A stretch of 64,000 nt of DNA from NCBI GenBank assembly GCA_016790075.1, contig JAEUPP010000035.1, positions 1 to 64,000 of the forward strand, read 5' to 3'. The number at the start of each line of letters is the position of its first letter. Position 1 is the first letter of the stretch. A program made the translations under genes and the position numbers. This stretch comes from Rhodanobacteraceae bacterium. Its GTDB lineage: Bacteria; Pseudomonadota; Gammaproteobacteria; Xanthomonadales; Rhodanobacteraceae. A model generated the notes under the pieces. It was not told the DNA's origin, did no database searches, and worked only from the letters and a program-made list of their open reading frames with translations. Positions 8,051 through 16,765 of this stretch are shown piece after piece.

Positions 8051-9594
8051 CAGGGCGCAGGCCCGAAGAATGCGCTGCGCACCTGCGCCGTGTCGCCGCG
8101 CGCAACGTCTTCGACCACGAATTCGACAACACGCCGGCCCGCAACAGAGCCCGGCTCGGCGACCAGGGTCAGCGCCGCAGTCTGTACGCTCTCCGGCGGC
8201 ACACTGATGCTGCCGTCATCGAGCAGGCGCAATGTATCGGCATTGGCCAGGCGTATGCGCAGCCTACGCTCCACATTACGTTTATTGATAATTCTCAAAC
8301 TATAAGAATTCTCGATACGGCCATCCGCTGCGACACGATACAGCGCGTTGCGGTCACGCAGCACTTCGGCCGTCAGCGGCGCGCGCCCAACCAGGCCCAC
8401 GATCCAGCCGAGTATCAGTGCCGCCAGCAGGAACCCGTAGATCCACACCCGTGGACGCAACACGCGGGCGGGCCGGTCTTCGAGCGCATTCTGGGTCGCG
8501 TAGCGCACCAGCCCGCGCGCATAACCCAGTTTGTCCATGACCTGATCACAGGCATCGATGCAGGCGCCACAGGCGATGCACTCGTACTGCAGGCCATTGC
8601 GAATGTCGATGCCGACCGGGCAGACCTGCACGCACCAGGTGCAGTCGATGCAGTCGCCGAGCTCCGCCGGCGCCGGCGTCGCCATCAGCGGCCCGGTCCC
8701 TTCATAAGCTGCCGTCGTGCGCCGCACGTCCAGTGCCCGGGATGCACCGCCAGCGTGACGGCTGGCATGCACCAGCCAGCGCTCCGCCTCTTCTGCGGAC
8801 AACCGGCCGCGGCCACCGTCCAGCACACTCACAACTTCTCGCTTGCGCGAACCACGCGGCTCGCCGCGGCGCGCGTCATAGGCGATGATCAGGGTGTCAC
8901 GATCAAACATCGCCCCCTGGAAACGCGCGTAAGGGCACATGTACTTGCAGACCTGGTCGCGCAGCACACCGGCGTTGCCCCAGGTTGCCAACGCATAGAA
9001 CACCGTCCAGAACGTTTCCGCACCACTCCAGTCCAGCGCCGGCAACCGCAGCGCAAATTCCCGCACCGGCGTAAAGAAACCGACAAAGGTAAAACCGGTC
9101 CACAGCGCGAAAATCAGCCAGAGCAGGTGCTTGGCGGTTTTGCGCAGCAGCTTCTCGCGCGTCCAGGACCCGGCATCCAGGCGCTGGCGCTTGGCGCGAT
9201 CCCCCTCGGTCCAACGCTCCATCCACAGGAACACTTCGGTCCAGACCGTTTGCGGACACGCGTAGCCGCACCAGAGCCGGCCAGCAACCGCGGTAAAGAA
9301 AAACAGGGCGACGCCGGCGATGATCAGCAGCAGGGCGAGGAACACAAAATCCTGCGGCCACAACACCAGCCCGAACACGTAGAACTTGCGCGCCGGAAGA
9401 TCGAACAGGACGGCCTGACGCCCGTCCCAGCTCAGCCACGGAAACGCGTAATACATGCCGAGCAGGACCACGACCGCGATACGGCGCAAGGTGTCGTAGC
9501 GGCCCCGCACCTCGCGCGGATATACCTTGCGTTCGGCCCGATACAGGCCCGATGGCGCCTCTTCCTTGAGTGTGATCGGGATCGAGCGGCTCAC
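8050..9594 (-). CDS. ccoG: cbb3 oxidase accessory ferredoxin-type membrane protein
   Basis: This 514-residue protein has several membrane helices in its N-terminal half, membrane-linked Cys motifs (CGYACPQTVW and CKYMCPYARF), then two [4Fe-4S] motifs (CIDCTWCVQVCP and CIACGACIDACD) and a C-terminal immunoglobulin-like domain. This is the CcoG/RdxA/FixG layout; the family reduces copper for delivery to the oxidase. The start is a GTG at 9594, supported by a GTGA overlap with the stop of the upstream gene. An AT-rich patch at about 8275-8315, unusual for this gene, includes a 14-base FNR-like sequence discussed among the findings. Confidence 0.95.
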   Translation of the reverse strand: MSRSIPITLKEEAPSGLYRAERKVYPREVRGRYDTLRRIAVVVLLGMYYAFPWLSWDGRQAVLFDLPARKFYVFGLVLWPQDFVFLALLLIIAGVALFFFTAVAGRLWCGYACPQTVWTEVFLWMERWTEGDRAKRQRLDAGSWTREKLLRKTAKHLLWLIFALWTGFTFVGFFTPVREFALRLPALDWSGAETFWTVFYALATWGNAGVLRDQVCKYMCPYARFQGAMFDRDTLIIAYDARRGEPRGSRKREVVSVLDGGRGRLSAEEAERWLVHASRHAGGASRALDVRRTTAAYEGTGPLMATPAPAELGDCIDCTWCVQVCPVGIDIRNGLQYECIACGACIDACDQVMDKLGYARGLVRYATQNALEDRPARVLRPRVWIYGFLLAALILGWIVGLVGRAPLTAEVLRDRNALYRVAADGRIENSYSLRIINKRNVERRLRIRLANADTLRLLDDGSISVPPESVQTAALTLVAEPGSVAGRRVVEFVVEDVARGDTAQVRSAFFGPAP

Positions 9595-9914
9595 GAGCGC
9601 AGGCCTCGCGTGCGATGTGACCGGGCCCGATCTGACGGGATTTCATTCAGTTGCGCTGCCGGACGCAGCAGCCACCAGGTGAACAAGCTGGAGCTCGCGG
9701 TGGCCGACCAGAAAGCAAAAAAACCCAATGTATAACCCCATTCACGACCAATTTCCCAATCCGGAAACGTGAGGTCGCGCCACTCCAGCGGATCGACGAA
9801 CGCGAAGAACACCATGGTGCAGACACAGGCGCTGAAGAAACTTGGCCACAGGATGGCGCCCCAGCGTTGCAAGGCTGGCAGGGGCGGACATTCGGCGACC
9901 CGCGCGCGCCTCAT
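9591..9914 (-). CDS. two-helix membrane protein of the cco operon, unknown function
   Basis: A 107-residue protein with two predicted membrane helices (about 19-40 and 60-84), Trp- and Phe-rich, with a short loop EWRDLTFPDWEIGREWG between them and a basic C-terminal tail ending RGLRS. I do not recognise the family. ATG 9914 overlaps the ccoP stop (ATGA) and its own stop overlaps the ccoG GTG (GTGA), so it is translationally coupled on both sides and probably made in step with ccoP and ccoG. A longer frame upstream to 10067 is only antisense-like overlap with ccoP coding sequence. Size and position suggest an oxidase subunit or assembly factor, which is inference only. Confidence 0.8.
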   Translation of the reverse strand: MRRARVAECPPLPALQRWGAILWPSFFSACVCTMVFFAFVDPLEWRDLTFPDWEIGREWGYTLGFFAFWSATASSSLFTWWLLRPAAQLNEIPSDRARSHRTRGLRS

Positions 9915-10813
9915 GGCTGCTTCGCGGCGCTTGAACGCGCGTGGACCCACGCCGCCACCACACGTGTGCGCGCGGGGCCAAGCAGATCGCCGTGCGCCGG
10001 CATCTGGCCGCTGCGGCCGGTGGTCACGCTGGTACGCACGCTGGCCACGTCGCCGCCGTAGAGCCAATAGCTGTCACTGAGGTCAGGCGCCCCCAGCAGC
10101 GGGTTTCCCTTGCCTTCGGCGCCATGACAGGCTGAACACAGGGCGGAGAAACGCGCAGCGCCCTTCTCCGCCAGTTGCCCGTCCACCTGCTGCCCGGAAA
10201 GCGAGCGCACATAGGCCACGGTCTCATCGATTTCCGCATCACTGGCAAACGCGCTCGCGAGCGGCGGCATCATGGCCTGACGGCCGTCGCGAACAGAGGC
10301 GAGGACGTCATCGGGTGTGCCGCCCCAATGCCACACCGTGTCGGTAAGGTCGGGGAACCCACGCGCGCCGCGGGCGTCGGCACCGTGACAGGCTGCGCAA
10401 TGGCTTGCGAACAGTGACTGGCCTAGCTTGCGTGCCACCGGATCACGCGCAAGCTCTTCGAAGGATTTTTCAGCATACGGCGCGAATGCCGCCGCAATAC
10501 GCGCCTCGTTTTCGGCGCGTTGTGCATCATGCTCGCGCTGCGACGACCAGCCGCTGGCTCCACGCCAGGCGCCCAGTCCCGGGTAGTACAGCAGGTAAGC
10601 CGTGCCGAACACGATGGTCAGATAGAACAGCACTATCCACCAGCGCGGCATCGGCTTGTTGTATTCGGTGACGTCGCCGTCCCAGTAGTGACTGGTCTGC
10701 TCCGGCGCCGGATCACCCGCGCGACGCTTGCCGGTAAACCAGAGCAGCCAGACGCTGCCCACCAGATTCAGCACGACCAGAACAATGACATACCACGACC
10801 ACGAGCTGCTCAT
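9911..10813 (-). CDS. ccoP: cbb3 cytochrome c oxidase subunit III, diheme
   Basis: This 300-residue membrane-anchored diheme cytochrome c accepts electrons for the oxidase. Two N-terminal helices (about 7-27 and 57-78) enclose the FixP_N-type segment HYWDGDVTEYNKPMPRWW. Heme c sites are C139-x2-C142-H143 and C226-x2-C229-H230. I chose ATG 10813, which has AAGGAG 8 bases upstream and overlaps the ccoQ stop by ATGA; a GTG at 10822 overlaps the ribosome site and is less likely. Confidence 0.96.
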   Translation of the reverse strand: MSSSWSWYVIVLVVLNLVGSVWLLWFTGKRRAGDPAPEQTSHYWDGDVTEYNKPMPRWWIVLFYLTIVFGTAYLLYYPGLGAWRGASGWSSQREHDAQRAENEARIAAAFAPYAEKSFEELARDPVARKLGQSLFASHCAACHGADARGARGFPDLTDTVWHWGGTPDDVLASVRDGRQAMMPPLASAFASDAEIDETVAYVRSLSGQQVDGQLAEKGAARFSALCSACHGAEGKGNPLLGAPDLSDSYWLYGGDVASVRTSVTTGRSGQMPAHGDLLGPARTRVVAAWVHARSSAAKQP

Positions 10814-10965
10814 GGGCTGCACTCCTTCGCATCGTCCTCAAGCGGCAGCCGCGCAGCAGCCTCGAAGTCCTGCTGGCGCCGGCTGCTCCAGGCCCAGATC
10901 CAGCCGGCAACAAAAATCACGAGCAGCACCGCCGTTGCCGCTCCCGATAGCACGCCTGAGCTCAT
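10810..10965 (-). CDS. ccoQ: cbb3 oxidase small subunit CcoQ
   Basis: A 51-residue protein with one membrane helix (about 7-27, containing FVAGWIWAW) and a short, mainly acidic cytoplasmic tail. Position between ccoO and ccoP, the length and the helix-then-tail plan identify CcoQ, which stabilises the complex. AGGAGGT lies 5 bases upstream of the ATG. Start and stop overlap ccoO and ccoP by ATGA quartets. Confidence 0.93.
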   Translation of the reverse strand: MSSGVLSGAATAVLLVIFVAGWIWAWSSRRQQDFEAAARLPLEDDAKECSP

Positions 10966-11609
10966 TGCACACCTCCTGACGTGGCGCTGGCAGCGCTTTG
11001 GGCCGGAGCATGGCGGCCCAGTCCCTGCAGGTAGGCGATGACCGCGTCGAGTTCAGTCTTGCCGGCGAGCGCCGCGGCAACCCCGTCGATATCGGCATCC
11101 GTGTAGGGATCGCCAAGGCGGCGCAGCGCCGCAAGTTTCAGTTTCACCGCATCGGCATCAAGCGGCGCGTCGGCAAGCCAGGGATAGGCCGGCATGTTCG
11201 ACTCCGGTACTACGTCCCGCGGATTCACCATGTGCACCCGGTGCCAGTCGTCGGAATAACGTCCGCCTACGCGCGCAAGATCGGGACCGGTGCGCTTGCT
11301 GCCCCACTGGAACGGCCGGTCGTAGACCGACTCGCCCGCGAGTGAATAGTGCCCGTAGCGTTCGGTTTCAAATCGCAGCGTACGGATCATCTGCGAATGA
11401 CAGTTGTAGCAGCCTTCACGCACGTAGACGTCGCGTCCCGCCAGTTGCAGCGGCGGGTACGGCGTGACGCCGGGCAAGGGCTGTATCGTCTCGGCCTGAT
11501 ACATCAGCGGCACGATCTCTGCGAGACCGCCAAAGCTGATCGCGACGGCGATAAGCACGGCCATGAGGCCGACGTTCTTTTCGACTTTCGCGTGGAAGTA
11601 TTCGCTCAT
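10962..11609 (-). CDS. ccoO: cbb3 cytochrome c oxidase subunit II, monoheme
   Basis: A 215-residue membrane-anchored monoheme cytochrome c that passes electrons from CcoP to CcoN. One N-terminal helix (about 13-36) precedes the heme site C67-x2-C70-H71 ([11 protein letters not shown]). The [15 protein letters not shown] and MPAYPWL stretches are typical, the latter carrying the axial methionine. It starts 98 bases after ccoN; that spacer contains TTTGATCAGATCAGG, which looks like an FNR site but has the wrong spacing. The stop overlaps ccoQ. Confidence 0.96.
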   Translation of the reverse strand: MSEYFHAKVEKNVGLMAVLIAVAISFGGLAEIVPLMYQAETIQPLPGVTPYPPLQLAGRDVYVREGCYNCHSQMIRTLRFETERYGHYSLAGESVYDRPFQWGSKRTGPDLARVGGRYSDDWHRVHMVNPRDVVPESNMPAYPWLADAPLDADAVKLKLAALRRLGDPYTDADIDGVAAALAGKTELDAVIAYLQGLGRHAPAQSAASATSGGVQ

Positions 11610-11707
11610 AAGGCACTCTCGGGGAACCTTTGATCAGATCAGGTTTTCCGGCGGCAGACATCCGCGGCACGACCAGATAGCCGAGCCAGGGATGCCTGTC
11701 CGGATCG

Positions 11708-13144
11708 TCAGTGTTGGGTCACAACCGGCAGCACGGCCATGTCCTGCGTACTGTGTGCGGCACGCCAGGTCAGCCAGATGTTCCAGGCCATGACACCCAT
11801 GCCCAGCAGTACCAGCACGCCACCAAGGAAGCGGATCAGGTAGTACGGATAGGTCGCCGCCAGCGATTCGACGAAGCTGTACGTCAAGGTCCCGTCAGCG
11901 TTGGTCGCACGCCACATCAGCCCCTGCATGACGCCAGCTATCCACATTGAAGCAATGTAGAAAACAACACCGATAGTGTGTATCCAGAAATGCAGATCGA
12001 TCAGCTTGACCGAATGCATGGTCTGCAGCCCGAGCAGGCGCGGCCACATGGCGTAGACCGCCCCCAGCGAGATCATCGCGACCCAACCCAGCGCACCGGC
12101 ATGTACGTGGCCAACGGTCCAGTCGGTGTAGTGGCTCAGCGAGTTGACCGTCTTGATCGACATCATCGGACCTTCAAAGGTCGCGATCATGTAAAACGAC
12201 AGCGAGACGATAAGAAACTTGATGATCGGATCCGTGCGCAGCTTGTGCCACGCACCGGACAAGGTCATTACGCCGTTGATCGCTCCGCCCCAGGATGGAG
12301 CCAGCAGGATCAGCGAGAACACCATGCCCAGGGACTGCGCCCAATCCGGCAGCGCCGTGTACTGCAGGTGGTGCGGCCCAGCCCACATGTAGATCGCAAT
12401 AAGTGCCCAGAAGTGGACTATGGAAAGACGGTACGAGTAAACAGGCCTGCCTGCCTGCTTGGGCACGAAGTAGTACATCATGCCGAGAAATCCCGCGGTC
12501 AGGAAAAATCCGACCGCGTTATGGCCGTACCACCACTGCGCCATTGCATCGACCGCGCCGGTATAGACCGAGTACGACTTCAGCCAGGACACCGGCAACG
12601 CCAGATTATTGACCACGTGCAACAGCGCGACCGCGACAATAAAACTCGCGTAGAACCAGTTCGCGACATAGATGTGCTTGACGCGGCGGCGCACCAGGGT
12701 GCCGAAGAACACGACGGCGTAGGCAACCCATACCAGGGTGATCAGGATATCGATTGGCCATTCCAGCTCGGCGTATTCCTTGCCCTGGGTCAGCCCCAGG
12801 GGCAGGCTCACCGCCGCAGAGAGAATGACGGCTTGCCAGCCCCAGAACACGAAGCTTGCGAGCCGGTCGGAAAACAGGCGCGCATGGCAGGTGCGCTGCA
12901 CGACGTAGAAGCTCGTCGCCATCAGCGCACAGCCGCCGAATGCGAAGACGACGGCATTGGTATGCAGCGGCCGCAAGCGGCCGTAGCTGAGCCAGCTGAT
13001 CCCCTCGGTCAGGGCCGGCCAGTAGAGCTGTGCAGCAATCAGCACGCCGACAGCCATCCCGACTATGCCCCAGACCACGGTCATCAGAGTGAACTGGCGC
13101 ACGACAGTGTCGTTGTAGCGCTCATCCACGGTTGCAGCGTTCAT
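11708..13144 (-). CDS. ccoN: cbb3 cytochrome c oxidase subunit I (catalytic)
   Basis: This 478-residue heme-copper oxidase has about 12 membrane helices and holds the low-spin heme b, heme b3 and CuB where oxygen is reduced. Ligand histidines are in [26 protein letters not shown] and [11 protein letters not shown], all typical of the cbb3 class. I chose ATG 13144, which has GGGAG 5 bases upstream and fits the CcoN N-terminus; the frame runs open to 13336 through the azurin region but those residues are not CcoN-like. It follows azurin on the same strand. Confidence 0.97.
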   Translation of the reverse strand: MNAATVDERYNDTVVRQFTLMTVVWGIVGMAVGVLIAAQLYWPALTEGISWLSYGRLRPLHTNAVVFAFGGCALMATSFYVVQRTCHARLFSDRLASFVFWGWQAVILSAAVSLPLGLTQGKEYAELEWPIDILITLVWVAYAVVFFGTLVRRRVKHIYVANWFYASFIVAVALLHVVNNLALPVSWLKSYSVYTGAVDAMAQWWYGHNAVGFFLTAGFLGMMYYFVPKQAGRPVYSYRLSIVHFWALIAIYMWAGPHHLQYTALPDWAQSLGMVFSLILLAPSWGGAINGVMTLSGAWHKLRTDPIIKFLIVSLSFYMIATFEGPMMSIKTVNSLSHYTDWTVGHVHAGALGWVAMISLGAVYAMWPRLLGLQTMHSVKLIDLHFWIHTIGVVFYIASMWIAGVMQGLMWRATNADGTLTYSFVESLAATYPYYLIRFLGGVLVLLGMGVMAWNIWLTWRAAHSTQDMAVLPVVTQH

Positions 13145-13190
13145 GGCAGCTCCCACAGCGCAGGAAAAATCCGGCCGCGCCCTGCCGGGA

Positions 13191-13210
13191 CCACAGGGGC
13201 GTGCCTGTGG
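13191..13210. terminator. hairpin between azurin and ccoN
   Basis: CCACAGG and CCTGTGG are a perfect 7-bp inverted repeat around a 6-base loop, located in the 137-base gap between azurin and ccoN. There is no T-tract, so it may stabilise or partly terminate the azurin mRNA and set a ratio between the two genes rather than end transcription. Confidence 0.4.
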
Positions 13211-13281
13211 TCGAATCAAATGGCGGTGAAATCCCAGGCCGGCCTGGCGGGCCTCTGTGTGCGGCCAGTCCGAGTGGCGTC

Positions 13282-13722
13282 CTACTTGACGCTGAGCTTG
13301 CCTTTCATGATCGCCCAGTGACCTGGGAAGGAACAAAAGAAGGTGTAGTCGCCGCCGGGCTTGAGCGCCGAGCCAGCGAACGTTGCCGAAGTCGATGCGC
13401 CGCCGCCTACCAGCGGCGTGTGGGCAATCACCCGCTTGTCGCCCGCCGCCACATAGTTCGCTGCAGCACCGGCCTTCTGTCCATCCTGGGCAATGGGCTG
13501 CAGGTCCGCAGTTGCAGCGATCACGACGTTATGCCCCATGGCAGCCACCGGCAGCTTGCCGGTATGGGTCAGCTTGATTTCTATGCTCTTGCAGGACGCG
13601 GCCACCGCAACTTCACTGCGGTCGAACTTCATCGCATCGTCGGCCTTGAGCTCGATCAGGCAATCGCCAGCGCTGGCAGTGCCGGAGGCCAACAGGAGGA
13701 AGGCATAGAGAACAGTACGCAT
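13282..13722 (-). CDS. azu: azurin (periplasmic blue copper protein)
   Basis: A 146-residue precursor of a type I copper electron carrier. A signal peptide ([18 protein letters not shown]) precedes the mature domain. Copper ligands are H64 (MGHN), C130 and H135 (FFCSFPGH) and axial M139; C21 and C44 should form the usual disulfide. Mature sequence and spacing match Pseudomonas azurin closely. Start choice is uncertain: ATG 13722 gives a normal signal peptide, while ATG 13734 adds four residues; neither has a strong ribosome site. It stands first in the cco series, so it may feed electrons to the oxidase. A perfect FNR box lies about 60 bases upstream. Confidence 0.95.
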   Translation of the reverse strand: MRTVLYAFLLLASGTASAGDCLIELKADDAMKFDRSEVAVAASCKSIEIKLTHTGKLPVAAMGHNVVIAATADLQPIAQDGQKAGAAANYVAAGDKRVIAHTPLVGGGASTSATFAGSALKPGGDYTFFCSFPGHWAIMKGKLSVK

Positions 13723-13782
13723 TGGAGGGCTCATCGCAGTTCGAAGTGGTGGCAAGCCTAGGCGTAGCGGACCGGGCCGGCC

Positions 13783-13796
13783 TTGATTCAGATCAA
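13783..13796 (-). promoter_or_regulatory. perfect FNR/ANR box upstream of azurin and cco
   Basis: TTGATtcagATCAA is an exact match to the FNR consensus and is palindromic. It is centred 67 bases before the azurin start on the minus strand and about 210 bases before the + strand membrane-protein gene at 14000. Distance and known biology favour control of azurin and the cco genes by the FNR-type protein encoded at 3430-4170. Confidence 0.85.
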
Positions 13797-13999
13797 TTCA
13801 CCGCCGCCGGGCCGCGGATGGCGGAGGTGATCAACGCCGGCGAGCAGGCAGCCTTTGAGGCAGGCAGGATCGATTTGCATATTTATAAATATTTTCAACA
13901 GCGGGCGATCCCCGCAACCAGGCCGGCACACAAGCTCTTTGTGCTTTCCGCAGCAGCGTTTAGCATGCACCGTCCGCCGGCCACGACCGCCCCACCCCG

Positions 14000-15406
14000 A
14001 TGCTGCTGATCCCGACCACCGCCCGCACAACGCCGCCGCACTACTGGTTGTTACTGGCGCTGGCGCTAGCCGCGGTCAAGCTCTGTCTGATCCTGATCGA
14101 CCCAACCCAGCGCTTCTTCCTCGGCGATTCGGAAAGTTATCTGCACTCGGCATTCACCGGCTGGATTCCGCCCGACCGTTCTTTCATCTACGGTCTATTC
14201 GTTCGCGCCACCGCCATCTGGCCCGGTACGCTGACCGGTCTGCTGGCCGCACAGTCGTTATGCGGCCTGCTGACCGCACTGTTGTGCGCCCGCATTGCCA
14301 TTGGCGATCTCGGCGTCGATCGGCGCGCCGCCGCGCTGCTCGCGCTGCTCGTCGCGATCGAGCCCGCCCAGTTGTTTTATGAGCGTATGGTCATGGCCGA
14401 AAGCCTGGGCACACTCTGCCTCATCACGATGGCGAGCTGCGGCTTCGCCTATCTGCGTCACGGCGCCTGGCCCTGGCTGCTCGCCATGGCCTTGAGCGGC
14501 ATTGCTACCGTCGCCCTGCGCATGAGCCTGTTGCCGGTCGTGATTGGCTTCTCGGTATTGCCACCGCTGGTAGCCGCCGCCGAGGCCGGGTTAAACCGTT
14601 CCTGGCCTCGCATCGGCCTGCACCTCGTTATCGCGCTGACGGCTACCGCACTCGCCCATGTCGGGTACCAGCGGCTGTACGGCCATATGTATCAGGGGGA
14701 GCCGGAATATCTGCACAGCACCGGCACGTTCCGGCTCGGCCTCGTTGCCCCGCTGGTCAAGCCCGAACACCTCGAACGCGAAGGTCTTTCGCCACAGCTG
14801 CTGGCGAGCGTAGGTCCGCCGCTGGCCGATCCACGTACGCGCGAAGCCCAGCTCTGGCTGGACAACGGCCTTATCGCCGTGCTGCGCCGCGCCACCGGCG
14901 ACGACGCCGAACGCCAGGCACGGCATATTGCCGCAGCAGCCCTGCGCGATGATCCACTGGGCTTCATAGGCCTCGCGCTGGCAACCACACGAGACTATTT
15001 CAACGCGAACGAAACCCGGGCGCGCATGGCCGACGATCTGGGCACGCGCGCACTCAGTCTGCCCATACAGGCCAGTTTGCGTGAGCGGCTGAACTACGAC
15101 GCTTCGCAGGTGCACGAACAGCGCAACCTGATCGCCCGTTACTTCGAGCGCGGTGGCAACTGGCTGATCATCTGCCTGTTTGCGCTCGCGCCGTTTGCGC
15201 TGGTCGCGGCGCTGCGTCTATGGCGGCGCCGGCGCAGCGCCGCGCTGCTGCTGGCGCTGACTGCACTGGGCCTGGTCGCAGGACAGCTTCTGTTCTCGCA
15301 TATCGTGTCGTTTCGCTATCTGCACCCGTTCACGCCGCTACTGCTGATCTGCGCAGCCGCCGCGTTTGCACCAGCCATGCGCAGCCGGACGCGTACCGTG
15401 CCTTGA
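14000..15406 (+). CDS. polytopic membrane protein, GT-C/GT39-like glycosyltransferase
   Basis: This 468-residue protein has about ten to eleven hydrophobic helices separated by short loops, with a larger soluble part at about 235-370. The first loop contains FFLGDSESYLHSAF, an acidic motif in the position where lipid-linked-sugar transferases of the GT-C fold have their catalytic acid. A YERMVMAESL stretch follows. I place it in the GT39/ArnT-like group by layout, not by a close match. It stands beside the convergent gtrA and GT2 genes, which supply and flip lipid-linked sugars in such systems. The acceptor is unknown. Confidence 0.6.
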   Translation: MLLIPTTARTTPPHYWLLLALALAAVKLCLILIDPTQRFFLGDSESYLHSAFTGWIPPDRSFIYGLFVRATAIWPGTLTGLLAAQSLCGLLTALLCARIAIGDLGVDRRAAALLALLVAIEPAQLFYERMVMAESLGTLCLITMASCGFAYLRHGAWPWLLAMALSGIATVALRMSLLPVVIGFSVLPPLVAAAEAGLNRSWPRIGLHLVIALTATALAHVGYQRLYGHMYQGEPEYLHSTGTFRLGLVAPLVKPEHLEREGLSPQLLASVGPPLADPRTREAQLWLDNGLIAVLRRATGDDAERQARHIAAAALRDDPLGFIGLALATTRDYFNANETRARMADDLGTRALSLPIQASLRERLNYDASQVHEQRNLIARYFERGGNWLIICLFALAPFALVAALRLWRRRRSAALLLALTALGLVAGQLLFSHIVSFRYLHPFTPLLLICAAAAFAPAMRSRTRTVP

Positions 15407-15424
15407 CCACGTCACGCAAGGGGC

Positions 15425-15817
15425 TTATCGCGCGTCGCGACGGTAAATCCACCAGCGCGAGGACAGGTAGTTCACGGCCAGCCCGGCGATCGAACCTGCG
15501 GCAACGCCAAGCTCCGGGTAGCGCTGCACAAGCGGGAAAAAAGCATACAAAAAAGCATATGCCGCATAGTTCACCGCAAAGCCGCCACTCATCGCCAGCA
15601 GATAGCGCCCCCATTCGCCGAGCAGGCCGTAACGGCGCGTACCGCGGAACGTGCTGTGCCGGTTCCACAGCCATGTCGCCGTCGCCGCGCAGAGAAACGA
15701 CAGCAGCCGTGCCGCATAGGCATTCATCTGCAAACCGCTGACCAGGAGGCGCAGCACGCCGGCGTCGACGACGAAGCCGATCACACCGCCGATACAAAAC
15801 AGCAGGAATTGCGGCAT
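15425..15817 (-). CDS. GtrA-family membrane protein
   Basis: A 130-residue protein with four membrane helices and the GtrA signature: QFLLFCIGGVIGFVVD in helix 1, FLCAATATWLWNRHSTF in helix 2 and NYLSSRWWIY at the end. GtrA proteins are thought to help move undecaprenyl-phosphate-linked sugars across the inner membrane. It starts 3 bases after the GT2 gene, so the pair is one transcription and translation unit, and converges on the GT-C-like gene. Confidence 0.88.
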   Translation of the reverse strand: MPQFLLFCIGGVIGFVVDAGVLRLLVSGLQMNAYAARLLSFLCAATATWLWNRHSTFRGTRRYGLLGEWGRYLLAMSGGFAVNYAAYAFLYAFFPLVQRYPELGVAAGSIAGLAVNYLSSRWWIYRRDAR

Positions 15818-15820
15818 CGC

Positions 15821-16765
15821 CTACTCCGGCGCCGAATGGCCGAGATAAGCCAGCATCTTGAGTTCACGCCGACCGCGCGTGACCGTGTCGAGAATCAGTC
15901 CGGCGAAAAACGACAGCGCTGCCAGCAGCATGAGACCGGTGGACAGGATAGCGGTAGGGAAGCGCGGTACCAGGCCGGTTTCTGCATAGGTCAGCAACAA
16001 CGGCACCGACAGCGCGACCGCACTGCCCGCAAACAGGGCCGCAATCATCGAATAGAACGCCAGCGGCCGCTCGGCGCCGAACAGGCGGACCATGGTCACG
16101 ACGATGCGGATGCCGTCGCGTACTGTCGACAGCTTGCTGTGTGACCCCTCGGGCCTTTCCTTGAACGGGGTACCGACTTCGGCGACGGCCATCTTGAGTT
16201 CGAGCGCATGTACGGTCAGCTCAGTCTCGATCTCGAAGCCCTGGCTCAGTACCGGGAACGACTTGGCGAAGCGGCGCGAGAAAACCCGATAACCCGACAG
16301 GATGTCGGAACAGTTGCGACCAAAGAGCTGGCTCAGGAACCCGGTCAGCATGCGGTTGCCGAAGGCATGGCCAGGCCGGTGCACGTCGGCGTGTATGGGC
16401 TCGCGCACGCCGACCACCATGTCGAGGTTTTCCGAGAACAGGCGTTTGACCAGAGCCGGCGCGCTCGCCGCATCGTAGGTATCGTCGCCGTCAACCATGA
16501 CATAGGCGTCGGCCTCGATATCGGCAAACATGCGCCGCACTACATGACCTTTGCCCTGCAGCTTGACGCTGTGCACGATGGCGCCGGCTGCCGCCGCAAC
16601 CTGCGCGGTATCGTCCCGCGAATTGTTGTCGAACACATGGATCGCCGCCTCGGGCAATGCGCGGCGGAAATCGGCGACAACGGCGGCGATCGCTATCGCC
16701 TCGTTGTAGCAGGGAATCAGTACGGCGACGCGGCGCACTCGCGCCGCAGGCAGGAGTTCAGTCAT
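15821..16765 (-). CDS. GT2-family glycosyltransferase with membrane anchor (GtrB/DPM1-like)
   Basis: The 314 residues comprise a GT-A domain (about 10-230) and two C-terminal membrane helices (about 240-300). [14 protein letters not shown] opens the nucleotide-sugar fold, the metal motif is MVDGDDTYD, and [13 protein letters not shown] is typical of polyprenyl-phosphate glycosyltransferases. It probably charges undecaprenyl phosphate with a hexose for the neighbouring GtrA. Its ATG overlaps the mtnA stop by 8 bases. Confidence 0.88.
   Translation of the reverse strand: MTELLPAARVRRVAVLIPCYNEAIAIAAVVADFRRALPEAAIHVFDNNSRDDTAQVAAAAGAIVHSVKLQGKGHVVRRMFADIEADAYVMVDGDDTYDAASAPALVKRLFSENLDMVVGVREPIHADVHRPGHAFGNRMLTGFLSQLFGRNCSDILSGYRVFSRRFAKSFPVLSQGFEIETELTVHALELKMAVAEVGTPFKERPEGSHSKLSTVRDGIRIVVTMVRLFGAERPLAFYSMIAALFAGSAVALSVPLLLTYAETGLVPRFPTAILSTGLMLLAALSFFAGLILDTVTRGRRELKMLAYLGHSAPE

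Noticed and set aside
11628-11645. TTTGATCAGATCAGG before ccoO as an FNR box
   Set aside because: The half-sites are three bases apart rather than four and the right half is imperfect.
13191-13210. Operon break between azurin and ccoN
   Set aside because: The hairpin has no T-tract, so complete termination cannot be claimed; kept only as a low-confidence hairpin.
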